Of a stretch of DNA of 15,905 bases, positions 1 to 7,799 are shown piece by piece (position 1 is the first letter of the stretch; each line of letters starts with the position of its first letter). A program made the position numbers and the translations under genes. The stretch comes from Candidatus Pelagibacter sp. TMED165 (GTDB taxonomy: Bacteria > Pseudomonadota > Alphaproteobacteria > Pelagibacterales > Pelagibacteraceae), in contig NHHO02000006.1 in the NCBI GenBank assembly GCA_002171035.2, positions 1 through 15,905 of the forward strand, written 5' to 3'. The notes beneath the pieces are model-generated. The model was given only the letters and a program-made list of their open reading frames with translations. It had not been told where the DNA came from and did no database searches.

Positions 1-654
1 AATAATGGTGTTAGGTATTTCCTCCTCGTTCAATTCATAAGATGTAAGATTGGCTCCTTGATTTCTTGGTCTTGTTTCATCAACCCAAACATGAACTTTT
101 ATTCCTTTTTGATGTGCGTGATAAATTGGTGAAGTAGCTGTTCCCCAATCAATTGTTGCTAACCATCCTGCGTTGCAATGTGTAAGAATATTAACAGTAT
201 CTTTTTTTTCAGTAGCAATTTCCTCAATAATTTTAAGACCATTTAAACCAATATTTTTACAAAATTTCACATCCTCTTCTATAATGGCCTTTGCTTCATT
301 TAGGGCTATTTTTAAAATATCTTTAACGTTTACACCCATTAATTTTTTTATCATTCTATCTACTGCCCACTTCAGATTAATTGCAGTAGGTCTTGAAGCA
401 ATTAGCTCCTTACTAGATTTCTGTAAAAAAGATAAATCATTTTTTTCGATTATTGATAAAACCAAACCATAGGCAGCTGTTGCACCAATTAACGGAGCGC
501 CTCTAACTTCCATTGTTTTAATAGCACTAATTGCATCCTTAACTGTTTTTAAATCTTTTATAATAAATTTATGAGGGAGTTTTGTTTGATCTATAATTTT
601 TACTAAATTATTTTCAAACCAAATAGTTCTATAAGATTTACTTGCTATTTTCAT
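1..654 (-). CDS. mtnA: S-methyl-5-thioribose-1-phosphate isomerase, N-terminal 218 residues (gene runs off the left edge)
   Basis: MtnA converts 5-methylthioribose-1-phosphate, the product of MtnP, to methylthioribulose-1-phosphate in the cytosolic methionine/MTA salvage route. Reading the minus strand from the ATG at 654 gives an uninterrupted frame to base 1. Family signatures appear in order: VRGAPLIGATAAYG near residues 50-62, SRPTAINLKWA near 85, the catalytic-cysteine block LTHCNAG near 160, and VWVDETRPRNQGA near 190-202. The family is usually about 345-370 residues, so roughly the last 40% lies outside the window. After the cysteine block the sequence reads WLATIDWGTATSPIY rather than the commoner GALATAGYGTALG, a variant I recall from alphaproteobacterial homologues. 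The start is firm: ATG overlaps the mtnP stop as ATGA, so the two genes are probably translationally coupled in one minus-strand operon. Confidence 0.93.
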   Translation of the reverse strand, partial: MKIASKSYRTIWFENNLVKIIDQTKLPHKFIIKDLKTVKDAISAIKTMEVRGAPLIGATAAYGLVLSIIEKNDLSFLQKSSKELIASRPTAINLKWAVDRMIKKLMGVNVKDILKIALNEAKAIIEEDVKFCKNIGLNGLKIIEEIATEKKDTVNILTHCNAGWLATIDWGTATSPIYHAHQKGIKVHVWVDETRPRNQGANLTSYELNEEEIPNTII

Positions 655-1526
655 TTTTTTTTAAGAGCTCTTCCAGCAATAAATCTTAATTTCTTAATAG
701 TACTTTTTGTTTGAAATTTTGGTTGAGTGATAATTGCAATATCTAGACAATCATTAGCCGGGTCATTCTTTATATTGAAAGATTTAAATGTTTTTATTAT
801 TTCAATAATCATATTTTGGGCGTTAGCAGCATTTTGTTGTAGTGTTTTAATAACTGTTGGAACATCAACTTCATCATGATCAGGGTGCCAACAATCAAAG
901 TCTGTTACCATGGCAACAGTACAATATCTAATTTCAGCTTCTCTTGCTAGTTTTGCTTCTGGCATATTAGTCATTCCAATAACATCTGCTTTCCATGAAC
1001 GATACATTTTCGACTCAGCTAAACTTGAAAATTGTGGACCCTCCATAACTAAATAAGTTCCACCTACTTGATGAGGAATATTACTTTTTATCAGTGCAGA
1101 CTCACAGCATTTCATCAAACCTGGGCTTGTGGGTTTTGCCATAGAAACATGAGCAACAATTTCTTTATCAAAAAAAGTTTTTACCCTTGCAAAAGTTCTA
1201 TCAATAAATTGATCAACGACAACAAAAGATCCTGGAACTAAATGTTCTTTAAGTGATCCAACAGCAGAAACAGATACTATATCAGTAACCCCAACCTTTT
1301 TTAAAATCTCTATATTCGCTCTAAAATTTATATTGGAGGGATTGATTTTATGTCCTCTGGCATGCCTTGGTAAGAAATAAACTTCTTCCTTATTAAAAGT
1401 AGCAGAAAGTAGCTTATCAGAAGGATCTCCCCAGGAAGATGAAATCTTTTTCCATTTAACATTTTGAAGACCTTCAATATTGTAAAGGCCGCTCCCGCCA
1501 ATTATCCCAAGAATTCTTTTTTTCAT
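651..1526 (-). CDS. mtnP: S-methyl-5'-thioadenosine phosphorylase
   Basis: This enzyme cleaves methylthioadenosine, a by-product of polyamine and related SAM-dependent reactions, with phosphate to give adenine and 5-methylthioribose-1-phosphate. The 291-residue protein has the phosphate-binding GGSGLY at residues 10-15, the LPRHARGH block, an EGPQFSS segment that packs around the ribose, GMTNMPEAKLAREAEI, and TDFDCWH. The two aspartates of the last motif match the adenine-selecting pair of MTA phosphorylases (TDYDCW in the human enzyme) rather than the asparagine of guanine/hypoxanthine-specific purine nucleoside phosphorylases. Length is normal for the family. The stop overlaps the mtnA start by four bases, so the two consecutive enzymes of the pathway are co-expressed. 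The divergent neighbour apt uses the adenine released here. Only about 43 bases separate the two start codons. Confidence 0.96.
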   Translation of the reverse strand: MKKRILGIIGGSGLYNIEGLQNVKWKKISSSWGDPSDKLLSATFNKEEVYFLPRHARGHKINPSNINFRANIEILKKVGVTDIVSVSAVGSLKEHLVPGSFVVVDQFIDRTFARVKTFFDKEIVAHVSMAKPTSPGLMKCCESALIKSNIPHQVGGTYLVMEGPQFSSLAESKMYRSWKADVIGMTNMPEAKLAREAEIRYCTVAMVTDFDCWHPDHDEVDVPTVIKTLQQNAANAQNMIIEIIKTFKSFNIKNDPANDCLDIAIITQPKFQTKSTIKKLRFIAGRALKKK

Positions 1527-1569
1527 TATTTAAAATTTAGCCTTTTTTTGTTAGATATTGAAGCTAAAT

Positions 1570-2097
1570 ATGAATTTAAAAAAATATATAAGATCTATTC
1601 CTGATTATCCTAAAAAGGGAATTTTATTTAGAGATATTACTACTTTAATTAAAGATCCCGAAGCTTTCAAATTTTCTGTCGATCAAATCGTGAAGATCAG
1701 TGATGAAATTAAATTTGATAAAATAGCCGCTATTGAGTCTAGAGGATTTATTTTTGCTTCTACTGTTGCTTATTTGTCAAAAAAACCATTGGTTCTCTTA
1801 AGAAAAAAAAATAAACTTCCTTCAGAAACTCATTCTGTAGATTTCAAATTGGAATATGGTGAAGCAACTATTGAAGTTCACAAAGATTCAGTTGGCAAGG
1901 ATGAAAAAATTTTAATTATTGATGATTTAATAGCAACAGGTGGAACAGCAGAAGCAGCAGCAAAATTAATTGAAATATCTGGTGGTAAAGTTGCTGGGTT
2001 TATTTTTATTATAAATTTATTTGACCTACCTGGAAATGATCTTCTAAAGAAAAAATCATATTTTACAAAGAGTTTAATTGAGTTCCCAGGTCATTAA
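1570..2097 (+). CDS. apt: Adenine phosphoribosyltransferase
   Basis: Apt joins adenine to PRPP to give AMP and pyrophosphate, recycling the adenine freed by the adjacent MtnP. The protein is 175 residues. It opens with the typical YIRSIPDYPKKGILFRDIT segment, carries IESRGFIFAS, a dipeptide-loop region RKKNKLPSE, a LEYGEATIEVH strand, and the PRPP-binding loop IIDDLIATGGTAEAA, and ends in FPGH like the E. coli enzyme. I chose ATG 1570, which gives the usual N-terminus (Met, then a short helix before the IPDYP motif). A TTG at 1558 is in frame four codons earlier but adds nothing conserved and lies close to the mtnP start. The stop codon overlaps the stop of the convergent epimerase gene by four bases. 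Confidence 0.95.
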   Translation: MNLKKYIRSIPDYPKKGILFRDITTLIKDPEAFKFSVDQIVKISDEIKFDKIAAIESRGFIFASTVAYLSKKPLVLLRKKNKLPSETHSVDFKLEYGEATIEVHKDSVGKDEKILIIDDLIATGGTAEAAAKLIEISGGKVAGFIFIINLFDLPGNDLLKKKSYFTKSLIEFPGH

Positions 2098-3101
2098 ATT
2101 TCTTTATTTTTCCAAGTTTCTGGAGTGAGTTCATTATCTATCTCTAAATTTATGTGGTAACTAAAAGGCCTAACACCTCTATTCTTTATATACTCAAAAG
2201 TTTTTTGAATTCCATCAGCTAAAGAAACTTTAGTTTCATAATTAAGAAGTGTTCTTGCCTTATCTGCTGAACAAGTAGCGTGCTTAACTTCATTAGGTCT
2301 ATCTTTTTTATGAATAGGAGGAAGATTTACTCCAGTTACGTTTGAACAAAGCTCGGCTACTTTATTAATTGTTACAAATTCTTCATCGGGACCTATATTT
2401 ATTATTTGTTTATTCAGATTTCTTTGGTCCAACATTGGTATAAGACAACTTAAACAATCATCTATATAAGAAAAACATCTAGTTTGTTTTCCATCTCCAT
2501 AAATAATTGGCGCTTTACCTTGTAACATTCTATTAATCATTATTGAAACAACATTTCTGAAAGGATCATCGTATTTTTGTTTAGGCCCAATAATGTTATG
2601 AGGTACAGCAATTACCCATTCAATTTTATTTAATTCACATAAATTAATCAGAACTTGTTCAGAAGCTACTTTCGAAATGGCATAAGGATCTACTGGTTTA
2701 GGTTTCATAGTTTCTTTAAATGGATGTTCTTGCGCCCCGTATCTAGCCATTGAGGAACAAAAAATTATTCTTTTTACTTTTTCATTTACAGCTGCTGAAA
2801 ATATTGAGACTGAAGCTAAATAATTATTTTTAGTTATTTCAAACGGTGAAAATACAGACAAACCTTCATGAGCTGTTGCTGCACAGTGGTAAACAATATC
2901 GACTCCTTTCATTATTAACTTAATCTCCTCAAAGTTACAGCAATCGATATTATGAAATTCAATTTTTTTGGGCACGTTATCTTCATAACCACCTATCATA
3001 TTATCAATTCCAATAACATTATGACCCAAAGATGATAGAGATTCTGCTAAATGAGATCCAAGAAAACCTGCGGCACCTGTAACTAAAATTTTATATTGCA
3101 T
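2094..3101 (-). CDS. NAD-dependent nucleotide-sugar epimerase/dehydratase (extended SDR)
   Basis: This is a 335-residue extended short-chain dehydrogenase/reductase of the type that epimerises, dehydrates or oxidises UDP- or dTDP-sugars in the cytosol. The N-terminal Rossmann motif TGAAGFLGSH (residues 8-17) binds NAD(P). The catalytic region has CSSMARYG followed by DPYAISK, the Tyr-x-x-x-Lys pair. Downstream are NIIGPKQ, YGDGKQTRCFSYIDD and an RPNEVKHA segment, all typical of UDP-glucose/UDP-GlcNAc 4-epimerase-like proteins. The exact substrate cannot be read from sequence. It is the second gene of a minus-strand pair with the GT2 glycosyltransferase, 45 bases after the latter's stop, and fits the surface-glycan block that begins here. 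Its stop overlaps that of apt, which is core metabolism, so this junction is the left border of the block. Confidence 0.85.
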   Translation of the reverse strand: MQYKILVTGAAGFLGSHLAESLSSLGHNVIGIDNMIGGYEDNVPKKIEFHNIDCCNFEEIKLIMKGVDIVYHCAATAHEGLSVFSPFEITKNNYLASVSIFSAAVNEKVKRIIFCSSMARYGAQEHPFKETMKPKPVDPYAISKVASEQVLINLCELNKIEWVIAVPHNIIGPKQKYDDPFRNVVSIMINRMLQGKAPIIYGDGKQTRCFSYIDDCLSCLIPMLDQRNLNKQIINIGPDEEFVTINKVAELCSNVTGVNLPPIHKKDRPNEVKHATCSADKARTLLNYETKVSLADGIQKTFEYIKNRGVRPFSYHINLEIDNELTPETWKNKEI

Positions 3102-3146
3102 TTTATTTAGAAACTTATTTATAATTTTAAAACAAATAAATCAACT

Positions 3147-3995
3147 TTAATCAATTTTAGGTCTATACCATGATTTTTTCATTAAAATTGAGCTCATTAA
3201 ACCCGATAATCTACTAAAGTAAATCTTATTTTTTTTAGTATTTTTTAATAAGTAATAAAATGTTGATTTGATAAAGGCCGAAAATAATTTTCTTGACATT
3301 TTTAATAAAGCAAAAAAATATCCATAATGTTTTTTATAAAAATAAAAACTTGACCACATCCAATGCCAGTTTCTTGAGACTTCCATTTCAAAATTTATTT
3401 CGTTGTCATGTGAACTGCCACCAATATGAGAAATTAAAATACTAGGATCTAAGAAAAGTTTTTTATCTTTTTTTCTTAGCCGTTTACATAAATCAATTTC
3501 TTCAAAATAAATGAAAAAATTATCATCAAAGAAACCGATGTCATCAAATTTTTTTAAGTTTAAAAACATTGCAAAACCTTTTACGTTTTCCACTTCTATA
3601 AGTTTGTCATTTTTTAAATTGTAATATTTTTCAATATCTTTCTTCTCCTGAACTAAAGGAGATATTATTGTGAATTCTGGATTTTTTTCTGCAGAAATAA
3701 AAAAGTTTTTAAAAGTATTTTGACCTAATTCAGCATCAGGATTTACTATAAGTGCATATTTAGTTTTAACCTTTGTTAGTCCTAAATTATTACCTTTTGC
3801 ATAGCCTAGGTTTTTAGAGCTTAAGATGCATTCGACATTGTTATACTTGTTTTCAATATCTTTTTTTAAGTCTGCATCATTTGAGTTTTCAATTACTATC
3901 ACTTTAACCCTGCCATCAATTGAGTTTAAAAGATTAAAAATTTTTTCCCGGCTCTTAAATGATGTAATAACAACGGTAATATTTTGAAAACTCAT
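3147..3995 (-). CDS. Family 2 glycosyltransferase, rhamnosyltransferase-like
   Basis: This is a GT-A fold glycosyltransferase that probably adds a deoxysugar (rhamnose or a relative) to a lipid-linked surface glycan on the inner face of the cytoplasmic membrane. From ATG 3995 it has 282 residues. An N-terminal TVVITSFKSREKI strand is followed by IENSND, NLGYAKGNNLG, and the metal/nucleotide-binding NPDAE at residues 85-89. Further on are a GFAMF segment and FFIYFEEIDLCKRL, which is characteristic of the rhamnosyltransferase branch (WbbL/RfbF type), then HIGGSS. The C-terminal 70 residues are basic and aromatic with one hydrophobic stretch, suggesting membrane association. A TTG at 4019 could add eight residues, but it would lie inside the probable promoter, so ATG 3995 is preferred. 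The acceptor is unknown. Confidence 0.85.
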   Translation of the reverse strand: MSFQNITVVITSFKSREKIFNLLNSIDGRVKVIVIENSNDADLKKDIENKYNNVECILSSKNLGYAKGNNLGLTKVKTKYALIVNPDAELGQNTFKNFFISAEKNPEFTIISPLVQEKKDIEKYYNLKNDKLIEVENVKGFAMFLNLKKFDDIGFFDDNFFIYFEEIDLCKRLRKKDKKLFLDPSILISHIGGSSHDNEINFEMEVSRNWHWMWSSFYFYKKHYGYFFALLKMSRKLFSAFIKSTFYYLLKNTKKNKIYFSRLSGLMSSILMKKSWYRPKID

Positions 3996-4065
3996 AATTG
4001 TAATGTTGAATTTATACAATATTTCTTTTATTAATTTAGCTCAACAAATTAATATTGCTTAAAAT
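3996..4065. promoter_or_regulatory. Divergent promoter region between the GT2 gene and the rfb operon
   Basis: These 70 bases must hold the promoters for both polysaccharide transcription units. On the minus strand TTGAGC (4044-4039), a 17-base spacer and TATTGT (4021-4016) form a fair sigma-70-type promoter, giving a leader of about 14 bases before ATG 3995. On the plus strand TTGAAT (4006-4011), 17 bases and TATTAA (4029-4034) form a weaker candidate, giving a leader of about 25 bases before the rfbB ATG. The two candidates overlap, so the polymerases might interfere with each other. The sites were picked by eye in A/T-rich DNA, where such matches arise easily. Confidence 0.35.
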
Positions 4066-5085
4066 ATGAAGAAAATCATAGTTACTGGTGGATCAGGTTT
4101 TATTGGTACAAATTTAGTCAATTTTTTAGTAAAAAAAAATTTTTTTGTTATAAATATTGATAAACTAACTTACTCGTCAAATAATTCAAATCATAGAAAT
4201 AAAAGTAAAAATTATAAATTTATCAAATCTGATATAAATAATTTAGAAAAAATAAAAAATATAATCAATTTATATAACCCTAAGGCTATATTTAATTTAG
4301 CAGCCGAAACTCATGTTGACAGATCTATCGACTCACCTAAAGATTTTATTTCGGCTAATATTTTAGGAGTTTATAATTTACTTGAGGCCTTAAAATATTT
4401 TAAAAAAAGAAACAAAATTATAAAATTAATTCATGTTTCTACAGATGAAGTTTATGGAGATATATTGCATGGTAGAGCTAGTGAAAAATTTTCCTATCAA
4501 CCAAGCTCACCTTATTCTGCTTCAAAAGCAAGTGCAGATCATTTAATTAAATCCTACATAAGAACATATAAAATATCAGCTATAATATCTAATTGTTCAA
4601 ATAATTATGGTCCATATCAGTTTCCGGAAAAACTAATTCCAAAAATAATCTCAAATATTTTGGTTAATAAACCTATTCCAATATATGGCAAGGGTAAAAA
4701 TTCTCGTGAGTGGATATATGTTAATGATCATTGTGAGGCCTTATTCAAGCTATATTTGAAAGGTAAGATTGGCCAAAGTTATAATATTGGATCAAATAAT
4801 AATTTAAACAATATAAAGTTGGTTAAAAAGATTTTAAAAATTGTTAAAATGAAAAGATTTAAATTAGGTAATAAAACAAAAATAACATTTGTCAAAGATA
4901 GACCTGGCCATGACTTTAGATATGCTTTAAATAATAAAAAAATTCAGAGAGAACTTGGGTGGAAACCAAGGACTAGTCTTGAAAAGGGATTGAATTTAAC
5001 TATAGATTGGTATTTTAAAAATAGAAAATTCTTAAATTCAATTTCAAAAAAATTTTACTCAAAAAGAATAGGTCTAAACATATGA
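4066..5085 (+). CDS. rfbB: dTDP-glucose 4,6-dehydratase
   Basis: RfbB (RmlB) turns dTDP-glucose into dTDP-4-keto-6-deoxyglucose, the branch-point intermediate for rhamnose, fucosamine-like and other deoxysugars. The 339-residue protein has the NAD-binding GGSGFIG at residues 8-14, AAETHVDRSIDSP at 79-91, the dehydratase-specific catalytic pair Asp127-Glu128 within STDEVYGD, and Tyr150-x-x-x-Lys154 in SPYSASK. NCSNNYGPYQFPEKLIP and REWIYVNDH follow as in classic RmlB. Length is normal. It heads an eight-gene operon, and its stop overlaps the rfbA start as ATGA. An A9T7 homopolymer tract at 4131-4146 lies inside codons 22-27. The operon order rfbB-rfbA-rfbC differs from the common enterobacterial rfbBDAC order, where rfbD is second. 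Confidence 0.95.
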   Translation: MKKIIVTGGSGFIGTNLVNFLVKKNFFVINIDKLTYSSNNSNHRNKSKNYKFIKSDINNLEKIKNIINLYNPKAIFNLAAETHVDRSIDSPKDFISANILGVYNLLEALKYFKKRNKIIKLIHVSTDEVYGDILHGRASEKFSYQPSSPYSASKASADHLIKSYIRTYKISAIISNCSNNYGPYQFPEKLIPKIISNILVNKPIPIYGKGKNSREWIYVNDHCEALFKLYLKGKIGQSYNIGSNNNLNNIKLVKKILKIVKMKRFKLGNKTKITFVKDRPGHDFRYALNNKKIQRELGWKPRTSLEKGLNLTIDWYFKNRKFLNSISKKFYSKRIGLNI

Positions 5086-5957
5086 TTAAAAAGGGAATTA
5101 TTTTATCAGGCGGATTAGGAACAAGAATGAGTCCATTAACAAAAGCTGTAAATAAACAATTGCTTCCGATATATGATAAACCGCTGATATATTATCCTTT
5201 GTCAATTTTAATGTTAGCTGGGATAAGAGATGTTTTGATTATAGTAAATAAAGGCCAATTAAATCAGTTTAAAAAAATTTTACCTGAAAAAAATAATTTT
5301 GGAATAAAAATATCTTATCGCGAGCAATCTAAACCAAAAGGGTTACCAGATGCATTTATATTAGGTGAGAAATTTATAGGAAAAGAAAATATTGCCTTAA
5401 TTTTAGGTGACAATTTTTTTTATGGTCAAAGTTTAACAAAAAAATTAAAAGAATGTACTAAAATTAAAAATGGTGCAAAAGTTTTTTTACATCCTGTTAA
5501 AGATCCTGGTCTTTACGGAGTGGCTACAATTAATAAAAATAATAAAATAGTTAAAATAGTAGAAAAACCAAAAAAATCTAAATCTAATCTTGCAGTTACA
5601 GGTTTGTATTTTTTTGATAATAAAGTTATTAAATTGTCTAAAAACCTAAAACCATCATCAAGGAACGAGTTAGAAATTACTGATCTTCTTAACAATTATA
5701 AAAAAAAGAATCAGCTTAGAGCAGAGTTTATAGGTAGAGGCGGGACATGGTTAGACACGGGTAATATAGAAGACTTTTACAGCACTTCAAATTTTGTTTC
5801 TGCTTTAGAAAACAGACAAGGTTTAAAAATTGCATGTTTAGAAGAAATTGCTTTCAATAACTCCTGGATTTCAAAAAACAGCATAAATGATGCTATTAAA
5901 TTTTATGGCAATTGTAATTATAGCAAATATTTAAAGTCACTCATAATAAAGAAATAA
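5082..5957 (+). CDS. rfbA: Glucose-1-phosphate thymidylyltransferase
   Basis: RfbA (RmlA) condenses dTTP with glucose-1-phosphate to form dTDP-glucose, the first committed step feeding RfbB. The 291-residue length fits the short, homotetrameric RmlA form. Visible signatures are the nucleotide-binding GGLGTRMSPLT at residues 10-20 (Met16 stands where Leu is usual), KQLLPIYDKPLIYYPLS, LILGDNFFYG with the metal-binding aspartate, VEKPK, AVTGLYFFD, RNELEITDL and GGTWLDTG. Its ATG lies in the rfbB stop codon (ATGA), implying translational coupling; the rfbC start follows its stop after three bases. Enzymes of this type are normally feedback-inhibited by the final dTDP-sugar, but whether that holds here is not visible. 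Confidence 0.95.
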   Translation: MIKKGIILSGGLGTRMSPLTKAVNKQLLPIYDKPLIYYPLSILMLAGIRDVLIIVNKGQLNQFKKILPEKNNFGIKISYREQSKPKGLPDAFILGEKFIGKENIALILGDNFFYGQSLTKKLKECTKIKNGAKVFLHPVKDPGLYGVATINKNNKIVKIVEKPKKSKSNLAVTGLYFFDNKVIKLSKNLKPSSRNELEITDLLNNYKKKNQLRAEFIGRGGTWLDTGNIEDFYSTSNFVSALENRQGLKIACLEEIAFNNSWISKNSINDAIKFYGNCNYSKYLKSLIIKK

Positions 5958-5960
5958 TGT

Positions 5961-6491
5961 ATGAAAACCAAATTTAAAGGATTAAAAGTTTTTAAATCAA
6001 AAAAATACAGAGATAAAAGAGGAGAATTTCGCGAGCTATTCAAAAAAAATATTATTAAAGAAAAAGAGCTAAAATTCACATGCTATTCTTTGTCCAAAAA
6101 AAATGTTTTAAGAGGTTTACATCTTCAAGACCCTAACTCTCAGGGTAAATATATAACAGTAGTAAAGGGGAGTATATTTGATGTAGCTTTAGACCTAAGA
6201 AAAAAATCAAAAACTTTTTTAAAACATTTTAAAATAAAACTTTCTTCAAAAAATTGCTATTCAATTTTTATACCTAAAGGATTTGCTCATGGCTTTGTAG
6301 GGTTAGAAAAAGAAAATTTGGTTGTATATCAACTAACAGATTATAGATCAAAAAAAGATGAAATTGGTATAAAATGGAATGATAAATCACTTAAGATAAA
6401 ATGGCCTGTTAAAAATCCAATAATTTCCAAGAAAGATGAAAACAATATTTTATTAAGAGATTATCTAAAAAACTATGACAAAAAAAATTAG
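5961..6491 (+). CDS. rfbC: dTDP-4-dehydro-6-deoxyglucose 3,5-epimerase (RmlC family cupin)
   Basis: RmlC-type cupins invert C3 and C5 of dTDP-4-keto-6-deoxyglucose on the way to L-sugars such as rhamnose; some relatives invert one carbon only. This 176-residue protein has the family core in order: RDKRGEFRELF, VLRGLHLQ with the catalytic histidine, a QGKYITVVKGSIFDVALDLR strand pair, IPKGFAHGF, and YQLTDY. The C-terminus GIKWND and IKWP also matches the family. The usual RGLHYQ is RGLHLQ here, which is seen in other members. Its last 17 bases overlap the start of the FdtA-type gene. Together with rfbA, rfbB and a reductase it would be enough for dTDP-L-rhamnose, but the ketoisomerase and aminotransferase in the same operon mean the product may differ. 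The protein is markedly lysine-rich. Confidence 0.88.
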   Translation: MKTKFKGLKVFKSKKYRDKRGEFRELFKKNIIKEKELKFTCYSLSKKNVLRGLHLQDPNSQGKYITVVKGSIFDVALDLRKKSKTFLKHFKIKLSSKNCYSIFIPKGFAHGFVGLEKENLVVYQLTDYRSKKDEIGIKWNDKSLKIKWPVKNPIISKKDENNILLRDYLKNYDKKN

Positions 6492-6867
6492 ATATAAAAC
6501 TTTTCGAAAAAAAAGTGGATCTTTAATTCCAATAGAAATAAATAAAAAATTTCCGATAAAAATAAAAAGAATTTTTTTTATATATGGTAAGAAGAAATAT
6601 ATAAGAGCAGACCATGCTCATAAAAAATGTTCTCAATTTTTTTTTCCAATTATGGGTAAAATGAAAATTGAATATATAAACAAGAAAGAAAAAGGAAAAA
6701 AAATATTAAATAGCAGAAAAAAAGAGGGTTTTCTTTTAGAGCCTAAAAATTGGTGTAGAGTGGAATTTCAATCAAATAATTCAATTTTAATGGTTATATG
6801 CGATAGAAAATATGAGTATAGAGATTATATTGAAAATTATAAAGATTTTTTAAAATACATTAAATAG
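6475..6867 (+). CDS. fdtA: FdtA/QdtA-type dTDP-4-keto-6-deoxyglucose 3,4-ketoisomerase
   Basis: This cupin-fold isomerase family moves the keto group of dTDP-4-keto-6-deoxyglucose from C4 to C3, preparing C3 for transamination. The 130 residues match the family in length and layout. The active-site block is RADHAHKKCSQF, with His47 and His49, in place of the usual RGxHAHK; it is followed by a MGKMKIEY strand, a W-C-R-V-EF segment, and the C-terminal pattern ILMVICDRKYEYRDYIENYKDFL, typical of FdtA/WxcM C-terminal domains. No acetyltransferase domain is fused, unlike WxcM. It overlaps rfbC by 17 bases and works naturally with the FdtB-type aminotransferase at the end of the operon. About one residue in five is lysine (28 of 130 by my count), an extreme even for this window. 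Whether the product has gluco or galacto C4 stereochemistry cannot be told. Confidence 0.85.
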   Translation: MTKKIRYKTFRKKSGSLIPIEINKKFPIKIKRIFFIYGKKKYIRADHAHKKCSQFFFPIMGKMKIEYINKKEKGKKILNSRKKEGFLLEPKNWCRVEFQSNNSILMVICDRKYEYRDYIENYKDFLKYIK

Positions 6868-6880
6868 AGATCATAAAAAA

Positions 6881-7795
6881 GTGAAAATTTTAATAACAGG
6901 TTCATGTGGTCATATAGGATCATACATTGTTTCTAACATTCACAAAATTCGTGGAATAAAAGAATTAATTTTAGTTGATAACTTAAGTTCAAGTCAGCCT
7001 TACTCTTTAAATAATATAAATAAAAAAATTAAAAATAATTTTTATTTATTAGATGTAAGTAAATTAGGATCTTTAAGAAAATTTAAAAAAGTTGATGTAA
7101 TTATACATTGCGCTTCTTTTACTAATGCTCAAAGTAGTTTTGAACAAAAAAATAATATGTATAAAAATAATTTGAACTGTATGCGTAATGTGATTAATTA
7201 TTGTAAAAAAAATAAAACAAAGTTAATTCATATTTCATCAACAAGTATATATGGAAGAAATGCATCACTGATTAGAGAGGGAGACAAAGCTTTTATTAAA
7301 CCAATTTCACCCTATGCTAGGATTAAATTAATTGAAGAAAAGATGTTGAGTGAAAATAACAATAAACTCAATTATATAACTTTTAGACTTGGAACAATTG
7401 CTGGGGTGTCAAAGGGAATAAGATTTCATACTGCAATAAATAAGTTTTGTTTTCAAGCAGCCTTAAATCAAAAAATTGAAGTTTATAGAACAGCTTTAAA
7501 TCAATATCGGCCTTATCTATCCTTAAAAGATGCATTTAAAGTTTTTAAATTTTGCCTTGAAAAGAACTATTTTAAAAATATTCCTATAAATGTTTTAAGT
7601 GGTAATTTTACTGTAAAGGATATAATTAAAAAAATTAGTAAATATAAGAATAATATCAAAATTAGATATATAGATGTCAAAATAATGAATAAAATTAATT
7701 ATATGATAGATAATTCGAAATTAAATTCTTTGGGTATAAAAATACATTCAAATTTAGAAAAAGAGATTAAAGAAACTTTAAGTTTATTGAAATAA
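6881..7795 (+). CDS. NAD-dependent epimerase/dehydratase (extended SDR) of the sugar operon
   Basis: This is a 304-residue extended SDR, probably acting on the keto- or amino-sugar made by its neighbours as a 4-epimerase or reductase. The NAD-binding glycine motif GSCGHIG is at residues 7-13, with an acidic VDN after the second strand that favours NAD(H). The catalytic residues are in HISSTSIYG (119-125) and Tyr145-x-x-x-Lys149 in SPYARIK. RPYLSLKDA resembles the C-terminal substrate region of GalE-like epimerases. Nothing distinguishes its exact substrate. It starts with GTG at 6881, 13 bases after the FdtA-type stop; GTG is followed at once by the Rossmann strand KILITG, so no upstream start is needed. 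A short AGAGA at about 6866-6870 may act as a weak ribosome-binding site. Confidence 0.82.
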   Translation: MKILITGSCGHIGSYIVSNIHKIRGIKELILVDNLSSSQPYSLNNINKKIKNNFYLLDVSKLGSLRKFKKVDVIIHCASFTNAQSSFEQKNNMYKNNLNCMRNVINYCKKNKTKLIHISSTSIYGRNASLIREGDKAFIKPISPYARIKLIEEKMLSENNNKLNYITFRLGTIAGVSKGIRFHTAINKFCFQAALNQKIEVYRTALNQYRPYLSLKDAFKVFKFCLEKNYFKNIPINVLSGNFTVKDIIKKISKYKNNIKIRYIDVKIMNKINYMIDNSKLNSLGIKIHSNLEKEIKETLSLLK

Positions 7796-7799
7796 GTAG

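Noticed and set aside
173..472. Plus-strand open frame of 99 codons
   Set aside because: It lies opposite mtnA, whose conserved motifs are all on the minus strand.
1558..1569. TTG start for apt
   Set aside because: It adds four unconserved residues; ATG 1570 gives the normal Apt N-terminus.
3996..4019. TTG start for the GT2 gene
   Set aside because: It adds eight unconserved residues and lies within the likely promoter; ATG 3995 directly precedes the first beta strand.
5513..5695. Minus-strand open frame of 60 codons
   Set aside because: It lies entirely inside rfbA on the opposite strand and has no recognisable features.
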